A DNA stretch of 8,525 nt from Chitinophagaceae bacterium (GTDB lineage: Bacteria; Bacteroidota; Bacteroidia; Chitinophagales; Chitinophagaceae). Positions 1 to 7,560 of this stretch are shown here, piece after piece; position 1 is the stretch's first letter; every line of letters starts with the position of its first letter. The notes below the pieces were generated by a model. It was not told where the DNA came from. It saw only the letters and a program-made list of their open reading frames with translations, and did not search any database. The DNA lies in NCBI GenBank assembly GCA_016786525.1, contig JAEUVW010000193.1:1-8525 (forward strand). Reading direction: 5' to 3'. A program made the position numbers and the translations under genes.

Positions 1-2257
1 CAACAGAGCCATCGGCATTACAAATGGCTCCGCCGCCAGCATAGGAATGGTTATTGATAAATTTACAATTAGTAATCGTCATCCCCGTAACGGCGGAGTT
101 GTACAATGCACCGCCGCGCATGGTGGTGCCGCTTCCGAAGCCAGTACTGTTATTGATAAACAGGCAATTGGTAAACGCTGCGTTATTGGCATAACCTGTG
201 CTTCCTGCAGAGAATATTGCTCCTCCCTGGCCTCCGGTGAAATTTTCAGAAAAGATACAATCTGTGTATACGGGGCTGCAGCTTCCCGAAGACGCTCCAT
301 TGCTGTAAAATGCGCCACCGGTTCCTGCACTTCCGTTTTTATTGAAGGTACAATTTGTATAAACAGGGCTGCTGACACCGCCAAACCTTCCCTGGTTCAC
401 ACATACACCGGCATTGGACCGTGCAAAGTTTTTTTCAAACAAACAATTGCTGACTACGGGGCTGCTTTTCCCGTTGGTAGATCCTCCGTTGTACATGGCA
501 CAGCCGGTATAACCTGCGTTGGAGATGAAGCGACAATTGTTGATGCGCGGGCTGCAATTGGTGCCTGATTCAAAGCCGACATTGTACAATCCTGCTCCAT
601 CGTGATGATAGAAGCCCTGACCGTTAACCGTAAATAAAATTGCTGTACCATCGGCATTTCCTGCAGTAATGGTCAGTCCGTCGAGCACTGTGTTGGTGTC
701 AATGGTGGCGCCCGGTGCGGCTACAATCGTCATCACGTGATAACTGTTATCGGTGGTGTCAGTCGCTGTTCCGATGTCTCCGGACAGGATCGTTGCGTTT
801 GTACCCGGTATCCTGGCACTCAGCAGCGTTTCAGTACCGGCAAAGCCTCCGTATACTTTAATGTCATTTCTCAGTATCCGGAAAGAACTATCGCGCCTGT
901 TGCCTGCAGTCGGGTAATAAGTTCCTTTTTTTACCCAGATCTGTATGGGGCAGGAGACGCTATGAGTCGCTGTCAAAGCTTCAGTAAGGGTTTTCTTTGC
1001 CGTAGCCCAGGTCTTACCGGAGCCTGATGCCGCAATGCTGCTGTCTACAAAAATGGTAGAAGGAATCACCGTCATGACGATCTTATTGGAGGTATCCTTT
1101 ACATTACAATCCGTATTGGTGATCACTACCCAGACCGAATCTTTATCATTGAGGGTAGTGCTGCTGAACGTAGAAGCGGTACTGACGGGAGTACTATTCC
1201 TATACCATTGGTAAGTTGGCGCTGCGCCGGCAGCAGTGACTGTGGCGGGGAAACTCACCGAAGTGCCTTCACAGATTATATTTCCCGGGTTGGCCGCTAT
1301 GGTAATATCGGTTGCTGCAGTTATCTTTACGATCACGCTGCCGGTGCCTGTAGCAATACATTCACTCCCGGTGACTGTACAGCTGATCGTATCGCCATTA
1401 ACCAGGCTGGAAGAGGAATAGGTAGCGCCGGTACCCACAATGGTACTGTTTTTTTTCCACTGGTAAGTGGGGGCAATACCCGCGTTAAGAGTGGTTAATG
1501 AAAAAGAGACAGGACTTCCGCAAGCTGCAGTGGCCGGACTGGCAGACACTTTTACGCGCAATACCGGGTCTTGATCACCAAAAGCTTTATCTGCCAAATG
1601 GCGGACAATATTTTTCATCAGCTTTTCTGCCGGGGCGTAACTTGAAGAAGTCAATACCCAGTCCTGGTCTGATGTAAAAATCAATCTTCCATAGCTGGGG
1701 TTAGGCGGCCGGAACATCCAGCCAACAGCTTGCCAGGAATCTGTGGCAAGGAAAGCCATAACATTACAGGATGTTGTTCCTGTTGTTCCGTACCAAAAAT
1801 AGGGTAAAGCAGTGGTGGTATCATTCTTGTAACTTAAAGAGCCTATAACTTCAGGTTTCAGGTTTCCTTCTACAGTCCCTAACCAACTAAAGCTTCCCCC
1901 CAGATGAGTAACAATATCGCTGCAGGCTACATTTCCCGGGTAAGTAGTTTGGTACTCTCCCTGTATGTAAACCGATTTGCCCGTTTTCAGGAACTTTTCA
2001 ATATTATCCTGTTGTGTAGCGTTGAATGCCCCCGTCATGCCATAACTAACAATGAGAATGTCAGTGGTATCAAAAAAATCAGTGTCGTCCAGTATGCTGA
2101 CAGGAACGATCAGCGCCGTATGCCCAAGGCCTGATGCTACGTTTTGCCAAAAGGTATGCATACCGTAAGAGCCCCCGGAAGTAATTTTAACTTTTAGTGC
2201 ATAGGTGCTGAACTGAAAACAACAGAGAATAACGAAAAGAGTAACAAATTTTTTCAT
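1..2257 (-). CDS. Large secreted protein: alpha/beta N-terminal domain, two Ig-like modules, Pmp-like beta-helix (3' end outside window)
   Basis: An open frame runs from ATG at 2257 to the left edge with no stop: 752 codons plus one base. Residues 1-20 form a Sec signal peptide (Lys2-Lys3, hydrophobic core, TYA before the likely cleavage site). Residues 21-230 look like an alpha/beta domain of the class I glutamine-amidotransferase-like (ThuA/DUF4350-like) type: ILIVSYG strand, FLKTGKSVYIQGEY, and GRLIFTSDQDW near its end. I see no catalytic Cys elbow. Two Ig-like modules follow, with YQW at Y265 and Y349. From about residue 400 the pattern is that of a parallel beta-helix protein: a YPTAGNRRDSSF stretch, YGGFAGTET (469-477) and LSGD (491-494), then six Pmp-like units. 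The missing C-terminus probably carries more helix and a T9SS sorting domain (inference). The product is expected at the cell surface or outside the cell, possibly as an adhesin or glycan-binding protein. Function is unknown. The fusA terminator separates it from fusA, so it has its own promoter. Confidence 0.93.
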   Translation of the reverse strand, partial: MKKFVTLFVILCCFQFSTYALKVKITSGGSYGMHTFWQNVASGLGHTALIVPVSILDDTDFFDTTDILIVSYGMTGAFNATQQDNIEKFLKTGKSVYIQGEYQTTYPGNVACSDIVTHLGGSFSWLGTVEGNLKPEVIGSLSYKNDTTTALPYFWYGTTGTTSCNVMAFLATDSWQAVGWMFRPPNPSYGRLIFTSDQDWVLTSSSYAPAEKLMKNIVRHLADKAFGDQDPVLRVKVSASPATAACGSPVSFSLTTLNAGIAPTYQWKKNSTIVGTGATYSSSSLVNGDTISCTVTGSECIATGTGSVIVKITAATDITIAANPGNIICEGTSVSFPATVTAAGAAPTYQWYRNSTPVSTASTFSSTTLNDKDSVWVVITNTDCNVKDTSNKIVMTVIPSTIFVDSSIAASGSGKTWATAKKTLTEALTATHSVSCPIQIWVKKGTYYPTAGNRRDSSFRILRNDIKVYGGFAGTETLLSARIPGTNATILSGDIGTATDTTDNSYHVMTIVAAPGATIDTNTVLDGLTITAGNADGTAILFTVNGQGFYHHDGAGLYNVGFESGTNCSPRINNCRFISNAGYTGCAMYNGGSTNGKSSPVVSNCLFEKNFARSNAGVCVNQGRFGGVSSPVYTNCTFNKNGSAGTGGAFYSNGASSGSCSPVYTDCIFSENFTGGQGGAIFSAGSTGYANNAAFTNCLFINNSTGFGSGTTMRGGALYNSAVTGMTITNCKFINNHSYAGGGAICNADGSV
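17..541 (-). repeat. Six tandem Pmp-like beta-helix units of about 31 residues
   Basis: Within the leftmost CDS, six degenerate coding repeats each contain an Asn/Asp-Cys-x-Phe-x-x-Asn core followed by a Gly-rich GGA-type turn. The Cys residues are 575, 605, 636, 667, 698 and 731. Examples are NCRFISN, NCLFEKN, NCTFNKN, DCIFSEN, NCLFINN and NCKFINN, with GGAFY, GGAIF, GGALY and GGAIC as turns. The corresponding caat tetramers on the plus strand start at 534, 444, 351, 258, 165 and 66, giving spacings of 90, 93, 93, 93 and 99 bases. This FxxN/GGA[ILV] alternation is the signature of polymorphic-membrane-protein-type beta-helix repeats. The array continues beyond the left edge. Confidence 0.85.
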
Positions 2258-2276
2258 AGGATGGTAAAAATGTACG

Positions 2277-2284
2277 CGAAAGTA
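2277..2284 (-). promoter_or_regulatory. Candidate -7 box of the beta-helix protein gene
   Basis: The minus strand reads TACTTTCG, which matches the Bacteroidota -7 consensus TAnnTTTG at all but one fixed position. It ends 19 bases before the ATG at 2257, which would leave only a very short leader. A second near-match, TACATTTT, lies closer to the start. No clear TTG -33 element is placed at the usual distance. The surrounding 2285-2350 is very A/T-rich. Confidence 0.4.
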
Positions 2285-2424
2285 AAACAAAATGTTATAG
2301 CTATAAAATTTTATATAAGTATATTGAAGCAATATAATTAAACAATTGACAGACAGTTTATTGCACGTTTAATTGCACATGTTAAGCACGGCAGATTTTA
2401 CGATAATAACTTTGGTCAAATAAA

Positions 2425-2454
2425 AAAACGCCGCTCTTTTCAGAACGGCGTTTT
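2425..2454 (-). terminator. Intrinsic terminator of fusA
   Basis: A perfect 9-bp stem (AAAACGCCG at 2425-2433, CGGCGTTTT at 2446-2454) surrounds a 12-base loop. On the minus strand the stem runs straight into a T-rich tract (2421-2428 complement). It begins 23 bases after the fusA TAG stop, so it should end the fusA transcript before the next gene. Confidence 0.9.
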
Positions 2455-2477
2455 ACTATAGATAAAAGCGTTATTGA

Positions 2478-4625
2478 CTATTCAACGATTGCTTTTTTAC
2501 CGGCTTTGGCTACTACTTCGGTCTCGATGTTGCGAGGTGCCTGAGAGTAGTGGCTGAACTCCATGGTAGAAGAGGCACGGCCTGAAGACAGGGAGCGCAG
2601 CTGTGTTACGTAGCCGAACATTTCGCTCAGCGGAACTTTTGCTTTGATCACCTGCAGGTTGTTGCGGCTGTCCATACCTTCCAGCATGGCGCGGCGGCGG
2701 TTCAGGTCGCCTGTTACATCACCCATGTATTGATCCGGGGTCAGTACTTCGATCTTCATGATGGGCTCCAGCAGGATGGGCTTGGCTTTACGGCCTGCTT
2801 CGCGGTAGCCGGATTTGGCGCACAGCTCGAAGGACATAGAGTCAGAGTCCACGTTGTGGAAAGAACCGTCGAAGATACGGATACGCATGTGCTCTACAGG
2901 GAAGCCTGCCAGTACACCGTTCGTCATTGAGGTTTCAAAACCTTTCTGGATCGCAGGGATAAACTCGCGGGGGATAGAACCTCCGAAGATATCGTTGATG
3001 AACTGGAAGGTACCTTTGCCTTCTTTCAGGAATTCTTCATCAGCAGGGCCGATTTCGAACTGGATGTCGGCAAATTTACCACGACCACCGGTTTGTTTCT
3101 TGAAGACCTCGCGGTGCTCTACTTTCGCAGTGAAGGCTTCTTTGTATGCCACCTGTGGTGCACCCTGGTTTACGTCTACTTTAAATTCGCGCTTCATACG
3201 GTCGAGGATGATCTCGAGGTGCAGCTCACCCATACCGCTCAATACGGTCTGGCCGGTGTCTTCGTCTGTTTTTACGCGCAGGGTAGGATCTTCTTCGATC
3301 AGTTTCGCGATGGCCATACCCATTTTGTCTACGTCGGCCTGTGTTTTCGGCTCAACGGCGATAGAGATTACCGGTTCAGGGATGAACATGTTCTCCAGGA
3401 TGATCGGGTTTTTCTCGTCGCAAAGGGTATCTCCCGTTTTGATATCTTTAAAACCAACTGCCGCTCCGATATCACCTGCTTCGATGAAGTCGATAGGGTT
3501 TTGTTTGTTGGCGTGCATCTGCATGATCCGGCTGATACGCTCGTTCTTTCCGGAACGTACGTTCAGTACATAAGAACCTGCATCCAGGTGACCGGAGTAC
3601 ACGCGGAAGAAGGCCAGGCGGCCTACGAAAGGATCGGTCATGATCTTGAACGCCAGGGCAGCAAATGGTTCTTTTGCATCGGGTTTACGGATCAGTTCTT
3701 TTTCAGCGTCATCGGGGTCAGTACCGGTGATGGCTTCAACATCCAGCGGAGAAGGCAGGTAGCGGATCACGCAATCCAGCATTTTCTGTACGCCTTTGTT
3801 TTTGTAGGAAGAACCGCACAGCATCGGGATGATGCTCAGGTCCAGGGTTGCTTTACGTACCGCTTCGTGGATTTCGTCTTCAGAGATCGAATTCGGGTCG
3901 TCGAAGAATTTCTCCATCAGTTTGTCGTCGTATTCGGCAACTGCCTCTACCAGCTCAGCGCGGTATTGGTTGGCTTCTTCCAGCATATCGGCAGGTACTT
4001 CACCTTCGGTATAGGTCATACCTTGTGTAGCGTCGTCCCAAACGATGGATTTCATCGTGATCAGGTCTACCACACCTTTGAAGTTGTCTTCAGCGCCGAT
4101 CGGCAATTGCAGGGGTACTGCTTTTGCACCCAGCATGTCGCGTACCTGCTTTACCACCATCAGGAAGTCAGCACCGATACGGTCCATTTTGTTTACAAAG
4201 CCTACGCGGGGTACGCGGTAACGGTTGGCCTGGCGCCAAACGGTTTCAGATTGGGGCTCAACGCCGTCCACCGCAGAAAACAGGGCTACAAGGCCGTCCA
4301 GTACACGCATAGAACGCTCTACCTCGATGGTAAAGTCCACGTGACCCGGAGTATCGATGATGTTGAATTTGTATTTTTTTGAATCGGGAAGAGCTTTACC
4401 CTGTGCGGTAGGGAAGTTCCAGAAGCAGGTCGTCGCAGCAGAAGTGATCGTGATACCACGCTCTTGTTCCTGTGCCATCCAGTCCATTGTTGCGCCACCA
4501 TCGTGCACCTCACCTATTTTGTGGTTTACGCCTGTGTAGTAAAGGATACGTTCCGTAGTGGTGGTTTTGCCCGCATCAATGTGTGCGGCAATACCAAAGT
4601 TGCGCTGTAAGCGTAAGTCTGCCAT
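2478..4625 (-). CDS. fusA: Translation elongation factor G (EF-G)
   Basis: This 715-residue cytoplasmic GTPase moves tRNA and mRNA through the ribosome after peptide bond formation and, with RRF, splits ribosomes for recycling. All G motifs are present: G1 AHIDAGKT (14-21), G2 RGITIT (56-61), G3 DTPGH with catalytic-type His95 (91-95), G4 NKMD (145-148) and G5 CGSS (270-273). Domain II begins near 310. Domain IV carries TGGRGKF (about 512-518). Domain V includes DLNRRR (640-645) and the closing PLSEMFGYVTQLRSLSSGRAS stretch. A short insert at about 73-84 lies between the switch I and G3 strands. Length is normal for Bacteroidota EF-G, and nothing suggests damage. The start is the ATG followed by ADLRLQRNFGIAAHID; its leader is A/T-rich with no Shine-Dalgarno. 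Unlike the classical str operon, no rpsL, rpsG, tuf or rpsJ lies next to it, and it has its own promoter and terminator. Whether it is the sole EF-G or a second copy cannot be told from this window. Confidence 0.98.
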   Translation of the reverse strand: MADLRLQRNFGIAAHIDAGKTTTTERILYYTGVNHKIGEVHDGGATMDWMAQEQERGITITSAATTCFWNFPTAQGKALPDSKKYKFNIIDTPGHVDFTIEVERSMRVLDGLVALFSAVDGVEPQSETVWRQANRYRVPRVGFVNKMDRIGADFLMVVKQVRDMLGAKAVPLQLPIGAEDNFKGVVDLITMKSIVWDDATQGMTYTEGEVPADMLEEANQYRAELVEAVAEYDDKLMEKFFDDPNSISEDEIHEAVRKATLDLSIIPMLCGSSYKNKGVQKMLDCVIRYLPSPLDVEAITGTDPDDAEKELIRKPDAKEPFAALAFKIMTDPFVGRLAFFRVYSGHLDAGSYVLNVRSGKNERISRIMQMHANKQNPIDFIEAGDIGAAVGFKDIKTGDTLCDEKNPIILENMFIPEPVISIAVEPKTQADVDKMGMAIAKLIEEDPTLRVKTDEDTGQTVLSGMGELHLEIILDRMKREFKVDVNQGAPQVAYKEAFTAKVEHREVFKKQTGGRGKFADIQFEIGPADEEFLKEGKGTFQFINDIFGGSIPREFIPAIQKGFETSMTNGVLAGFPVEHMRIRIFDGSFHNVDSDSMSFELCAKSGYREAGRKAKPILLEPIMKIEVLTPDQYMGDVTGDLNRRRAMLEGMDSRNNLQVIKAKVPLSEMFGYVTQLRSLSSGRASSTMEFSHYSQAPRNIETEVVAKAGKKAIVE

Positions 4626-4665
4626 TGTATGTCTAATTTATAAATTTCGTGTTTGAAAAGGAGTG

Positions 4666-4673
4666 CAAATGTA
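4666..4673 (-). promoter_or_regulatory. fusA promoter, -7 box
   Basis: The minus strand reads TACATTTG followed by CACTCC, an exact match to the Bacteroidota sigma -7 consensus TAnnTTTG. It lies 40 bases upstream of the fusA ATG, giving an expected leader of about 30-35 nucleotides. A canonical TTG -33 element is not obvious; a T-rich stretch (TGTTTTTATG) sits at about the right distance. Confidence 0.7.
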
Positions 4674-4736
4674 CAAGATTTAATCATAAAAACATATGCG
4701 CCTGACGTGCAGGAAATAATTTTTTAATGCACGGGG

Positions 4737-4754
4737 AAACAGCCGGGGCTGTTT
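4737..4754. repeat. Inverted repeat sharing its stem with the neighbouring terminator
   Basis: AAACAGCC (4737-4744) and GGCTGTTT (4747-4754) are perfect reverse complements two bases apart, allowing a 7-bp stem with a 4-base loop. The same AAACAGCC/GGCTGTTT arms occur in the terminator hairpin at 4787-4821. It lies upstream of the fusA promoter. There is no strong T-tract on the minus side; the plus side has gttcgttttt, so it could be a weak or backup terminator or a structural relic. Confidence 0.5.
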
Positions 4755-4785
4755 GTTCGTTTTTCCACAGGAGAACAGGGAAAAT

Positions 4786-4821
4786 AAAAAACAGCCGCAA
4801 GGGTAATTTGCGGCTGTTTTT
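4786..4821 (-). terminator. Intrinsic terminator of the T9SS Ig-repeat gene
   Basis: A 14-bp perfect stem (4787-4800 with 4808-4821), including the core ACAGCCGCAA/TTGCGGCTGT, encloses a 7-base loop. On the minus strand the hairpin is followed by TTTTTTATTTT. It starts 14 bases after the TAA stop at 4836, so it fits transcription end for this gene and insulation of fusA. A-rich and T-rich flanks on both sides would also let it act on plus-strand transcripts, but no plus-strand gene is present. Confidence 0.88.
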
Positions 4822-4835
4822 GCACAAAAGGATGA

Positions 4836-7502
4836 TTATTGGGTGCCGTATTTCAGGATTTTTTCCTTACCGATGAGCCCTTGCTCATCCATGATGGTCA
4901 GCAGGTAAGGGCCGTCGGCAAGCCTGCTGATGTCTATTTCGTTGGTGTTATCTGCACGCATCACTTCGCGTCCCTGCAGGTCCCTTACCGATATGTTTAC
5001 CGGTGTTTTGTAGTCGATATATACTGTTTTGTTTGATGGGTTGGGGTAAACGTACAGGGTAGTTCCTTTTGAAGCGGTGCCTGCAATGCCCAGTTTTTCC
5101 ATATTGATATCTTCGGACATGGCATGACAACCGAACTCATTGCCTACTTCTACAGCATAGATGCCGTCAAAAACCACGTTGCAGGAGCGGCCTGTTTCGC
5201 CTGCCAGGGCTTTGCCGTTGCGGTACCACTGGTAAGATTTGAATGTGGTCGTCGAGAGCCGGGTACCGGTCCGGGTGATGACGGGTTCGGTCGGGAGCGG
5301 GTACACCGTGGCTACAGATGCGGCGGACATGGTGGTACAATGAGCGCTGTCTGTAATCTCCAGGGTATAGGAGCCAGAGGCGCCGGCCAGGTAAGTGAAG
5401 CCTGTTTCTCCGGGTTCAGGAGTACCGTTCTTATACCACTGATAAGTTACAAAATATTTGTCGATATCGGCGTAGAGCATAATGCTGTTGCCTTCGCAGA
5501 ACGCAATGTCTTTCGGATCGATATTCGGCCTGGACGCTTTGGTGTTGCTGGCCCTGAAGGTGTCGGAATATTGGATGCAGCCTTCGGCGTCGGTGACTTT
5601 TACGGTATAAATACCCGGTGTATTCACCAGCAGGTCCCGGCTGGTAGCGCCGGTGACGGCAGTCCCTTCAAAATACCACTGGTAGGTATAGCCCGTGCCA
5701 AAATTAGCCAGCAGTGTATAATCGTTGTCCATAGGACAGATGGCCGTTGAGGTGCCCGTTCCGGTAATATTGGCCGGGGGCAGAGCGATCAGTTCGACCT
5801 GTGTGGTGTTGCTGGTGTCTTTGCAGGAGCCTGCTGTCACCACAAGCTGGTAGAAACCGGCTGCCCCGGTGGTCAGGGACGGATCGGTCTCGCCGCTTAA
5901 GGGGCCAGAGCCGTCGATCCATTGGTAGGAAAGGCCAAACCCTGTGGTGGTACTGTTCAATATAGTAGTGAGGCCGTCGCATACCCGCACTTTCACCGTA
6001 GGGTTGATGGCAACAGTAGGAGCGGGGGTGGAGATCACTTTGGTGATCTCTGAGGTATCCCTGCATCCGTTGGCGGGATTGGTGATCTCCAGGGTATAAT
6101 TTCCGGCAGTGTTGGTGGTATAGCCGCTGGCGGTAGCGCCGGCGATTGGTCCTGCGGCATTGAGCCATTGATAGTCACCGGTGCCGGTACCGTTCAGTAC
6201 GGTTGATTCGCCGTCGCAGATGGTTACAGACGGTGCCGGGTCTATAATGGCTTCCGGTGCCATTTTTACCGTGATGTCCAGGCTGTCGTCGCTGGCAATA
6301 CCGGTAGGGCAGGCTGCTGTACTGACTACAAGCGTATAGCGCCCGCTGATTTCGGGCGTAAATTCATTGGATGTCGCACCGGCAACGCTTCCGGCAGGTA
6401 CGTTGACCCACTGGTATGTGTACCCGGTCTCTTCAGGAGAAGACAGGAGGAACTCCTGGTTGTTGCAAAAGCTCAAAGGACCGGAGGCGCTGATGTCCGG
6501 CGCAGTCAGTACTTCTACGGTACGGGTAGCGGAAGTGCTGCTCAGGCCGGAATAAGTGCAGGTGGTGACCAGCTGGTAATCGGTACCGGCGGTAATGCTG
6601 GTTCTTAAGGTATCCGAGGTTTCCCCGGGTATATCTGTAAAGGTGCCTCCACCTGTAGGGCGGGATTTCCATTGGTAGGTATTGCCCAGGGAACGGGCTG
6701 ATACATTTTCCGTCAGCACAAACTCTGCGCCCTTGCAGACTTTAGACGATGGTCCGTTAGGTTTCAGGGCTGTAGGGGTACCGGTGCATTGCGGTAAGGG
6801 AGAAAACTCGTAGATCTGGTTGGTGGCCGGTTTGTCGACAATGTCGTGGGTAAATACGGTAGAGGACGCCGTGGGGGAGGAGGAGGAATTATTTAAAGAA
6901 AGGATATCGGCGATAGAGCCTCCGCTGATGCCGATAAATCCTCCCGGGGTACCATCCCATATCGGGTCAGCGGCTTCACTTTTATAGATATACTGGATGA
7001 TGTTCGATTTTTCAAACAGCCTTACCTGGAAAGAGATCACCGGGTCTGTAGAGCTGTAATCCCAGCCCCAGTTTTTGAACTCAATGGTAAAGACCCTGTT
7101 GGGGGCGGTGCCGGTAGTCACATAAGAGGCTACGCCGGTTTCCCCGGTAAGGTCTTCCCAGAGCGGCATAACGCCTTTCTTAATTTTGGCCAGGTAAGAA
7201 TCTGTGGTCGGGGGCCAGGCGTAATCGGTAGACGACAACAGGGCTTCAAAAGAAAGGAAGCCGTTGGTGCCGGCGTATATTTTGGTATAGTCGTTGCCGC
7301 AGTACCGGAAGGTGAAGCCCAGGCTGACTTCCACCATGCGGTCGTCATTATCCAGGTCGGGCAGGGTGGTGCCACCGCTCAAATAGCTGTACGAGCCTGT
7401 TTTTGCGTAGAAATAATAGTCTGCGGCATTGGTGGCCTGGCTAAAGCAAGGCGAGGCGCTCATGCATACAGCCGATAACAGGAGTAAAATTTTGCTTTTC
7501 AT
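4836..7502 (-). CDS. Secreted T9SS type A sorting-domain protein with seven Ig-like modules
   Basis: This 888-residue protein begins with a Sec signal peptide (Lys2-Ser-Lys4, LLLLSAVCMSAS core, likely cleavage after FSQ at about residue 22). Residues 23-240 form an N-terminal beta-rich domain with LGFTFRYCGNDYTKIYAGTN and GFLSF. This resembles the NIDO-like or 'choice-of-anchor' domains of extracellular proteins, but I do not assign it to a named family. Seven Ig/PKD-like modules follow, marked by YQW at Y276, Y363, Y444, Y526, Y607, Y687 and Y757. Residues 815-888 are a type A T9SS C-terminal domain: LYVYPNPSNKTVYIDY, then VRDLQGREV, DISRLADGPYLLTI and a final KEKILKYG. Such domains send proteins through the Por/type IX system and are normally removed on export, with the product released or attached to the cell surface. 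No catalytic domain is evident, so adhesion, glycan binding or a structural role is likely (inference). It has its own promoter box and terminator. Confidence 0.95.
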   Translation of the reverse strand: MKSKILLLLSAVCMSASPCFSQATNAADYYFYAKTGSYSYLSGGTTLPDLDNDDRMVEVSLGFTFRYCGNDYTKIYAGTNGFLSFEALLSSTDYAWPPTTDSYLAKIKKGVMPLWEDLTGETGVASYVTTGTAPNRVFTIEFKNWGWDYSSTDPVISFQVRLFEKSNIIQYIYKSEAADPIWDGTPGGFIGISGGSIADILSLNNSSSSPTASSTVFTHDIVDKPATNQIYEFSPLPQCTGTPTALKPNGPSSKVCKGAEFVLTENVSARSLGNTYQWKSRPTGGGTFTDIPGETSDTLRTSITAGTDYQLVTTCTYSGLSSTSATRTVEVLTAPDISASGPLSFCNNQEFLLSSPEETGYTYQWVNVPAGSVAGATSNEFTPEISGRYTLVVSTAACPTGIASDDSLDITVKMAPEAIIDPAPSVTICDGESTVLNGTGTGDYQWLNAAGPIAGATASGYTTNTAGNYTLEITNPANGCRDTSEITKVISTPAPTVAINPTVKVRVCDGLTTILNSTTTGFGLSYQWIDGSGPLSGETDPSLTTGAAGFYQLVVTAGSCKDTSNTTQVELIALPPANITGTGTSTAICPMDNDYTLLANFGTGYTYQWYFEGTAVTGATSRDLLVNTPGIYTVKVTDAEGCIQYSDTFRASNTKASRPNIDPKDIAFCEGNSIMLYADIDKYFVTYQWYKNGTPEPGETGFTYLAGASGSYTLEITDSAHCTTMSAASVATVYPLPTEPVITRTGTRLSTTTFKSYQWYRNGKALAGETGRSCNVVFDGIYAVEVGNEFGCHAMSEDINMEKLGIAGTASKGTTLYVYPNPSNKTVYIDYKTPVNISVRDLQGREVMRADNTNEIDISRLADGPYLLTIMDEQGLIGKEKILKYGTQ
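5115..6770 (-). repeat. Seven tandem Ig-like modules of about 80 residues
   Basis: Within the 888-residue secreted protein, the YQW tryptophan strand recurs at residue spacings of 87, 81, 82, 81, 80 and 70. Each module follows YQW, a short turn, GxT or GET, then a G-x-Y-x-L/V-x-V strand and a late Cys (NPANGCRDTS, AGSCKDTS, DAEGCIQYS, DSAHCTTMS, NEFGCHAMS). Adjacent modules have diverged, so this is a protein-level array rather than a near-identical DNA repeat. The last module is about ten residues shorter and sits directly before the sorting domain. Confidence 0.88.
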
Positions 7503-7560
7503 ACAGTAACATTGAAGGGGTTTAAACAGCTTATTACTTATTTGTTAAGAAATTACTAAC

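Noticed and set aside
66..537. Regularly spaced short motif that could suggest a CRISPR-like array
   Set aside because: The units are degenerate, in phase with an open frame, and encode a known beta-helix motif. There are no identical repeats separated by unique spacers.
47..568. 173-codon plus-strand frame at the left end
   Set aside because: It is the antisense reading of the beta-helix repeats. Its own periodicity is inherited from the real minus-strand frame.
2295..2315. Two overlapping A/T palindromes (TTATAGCTATAA and TATAAAATTTTATA)
   Set aside because: The stretch is almost pure A/T, where such palindromes arise by chance. No link to a known operator could be made.
3093..4382. 429-codon open frame on the plus strand opposite fusA (with another at 2815-3573)
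   Set aside because: It lies fully antisense to an intact, highly conserved fusA, its translation has no recognisable domain, and long antisense frames are expected where codon bias removes stops in the opposite frame.
5124..5750. 208-codon plus-strand frame opposite the Ig-repeat gene, and a 154-codon minus-strand frame at 5704-6168
   Set aside because: Both overlap a convincing 888-residue gene with signal peptide, repeats and sorting domain. Their translations look like out-of-frame readings of the repeats.
7437..7502. Possible lipoprotein signal in the N-terminus of the Ig-repeat protein (LSAVC, SASPC)
   Set aside because: The residue before each Cys is Val or Pro rather than Gly, Ala or Ser, so the lipobox rule fails. 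A Sec signal with cleavage after FSQ fits better, as does the T9SS sorting domain at the other end.
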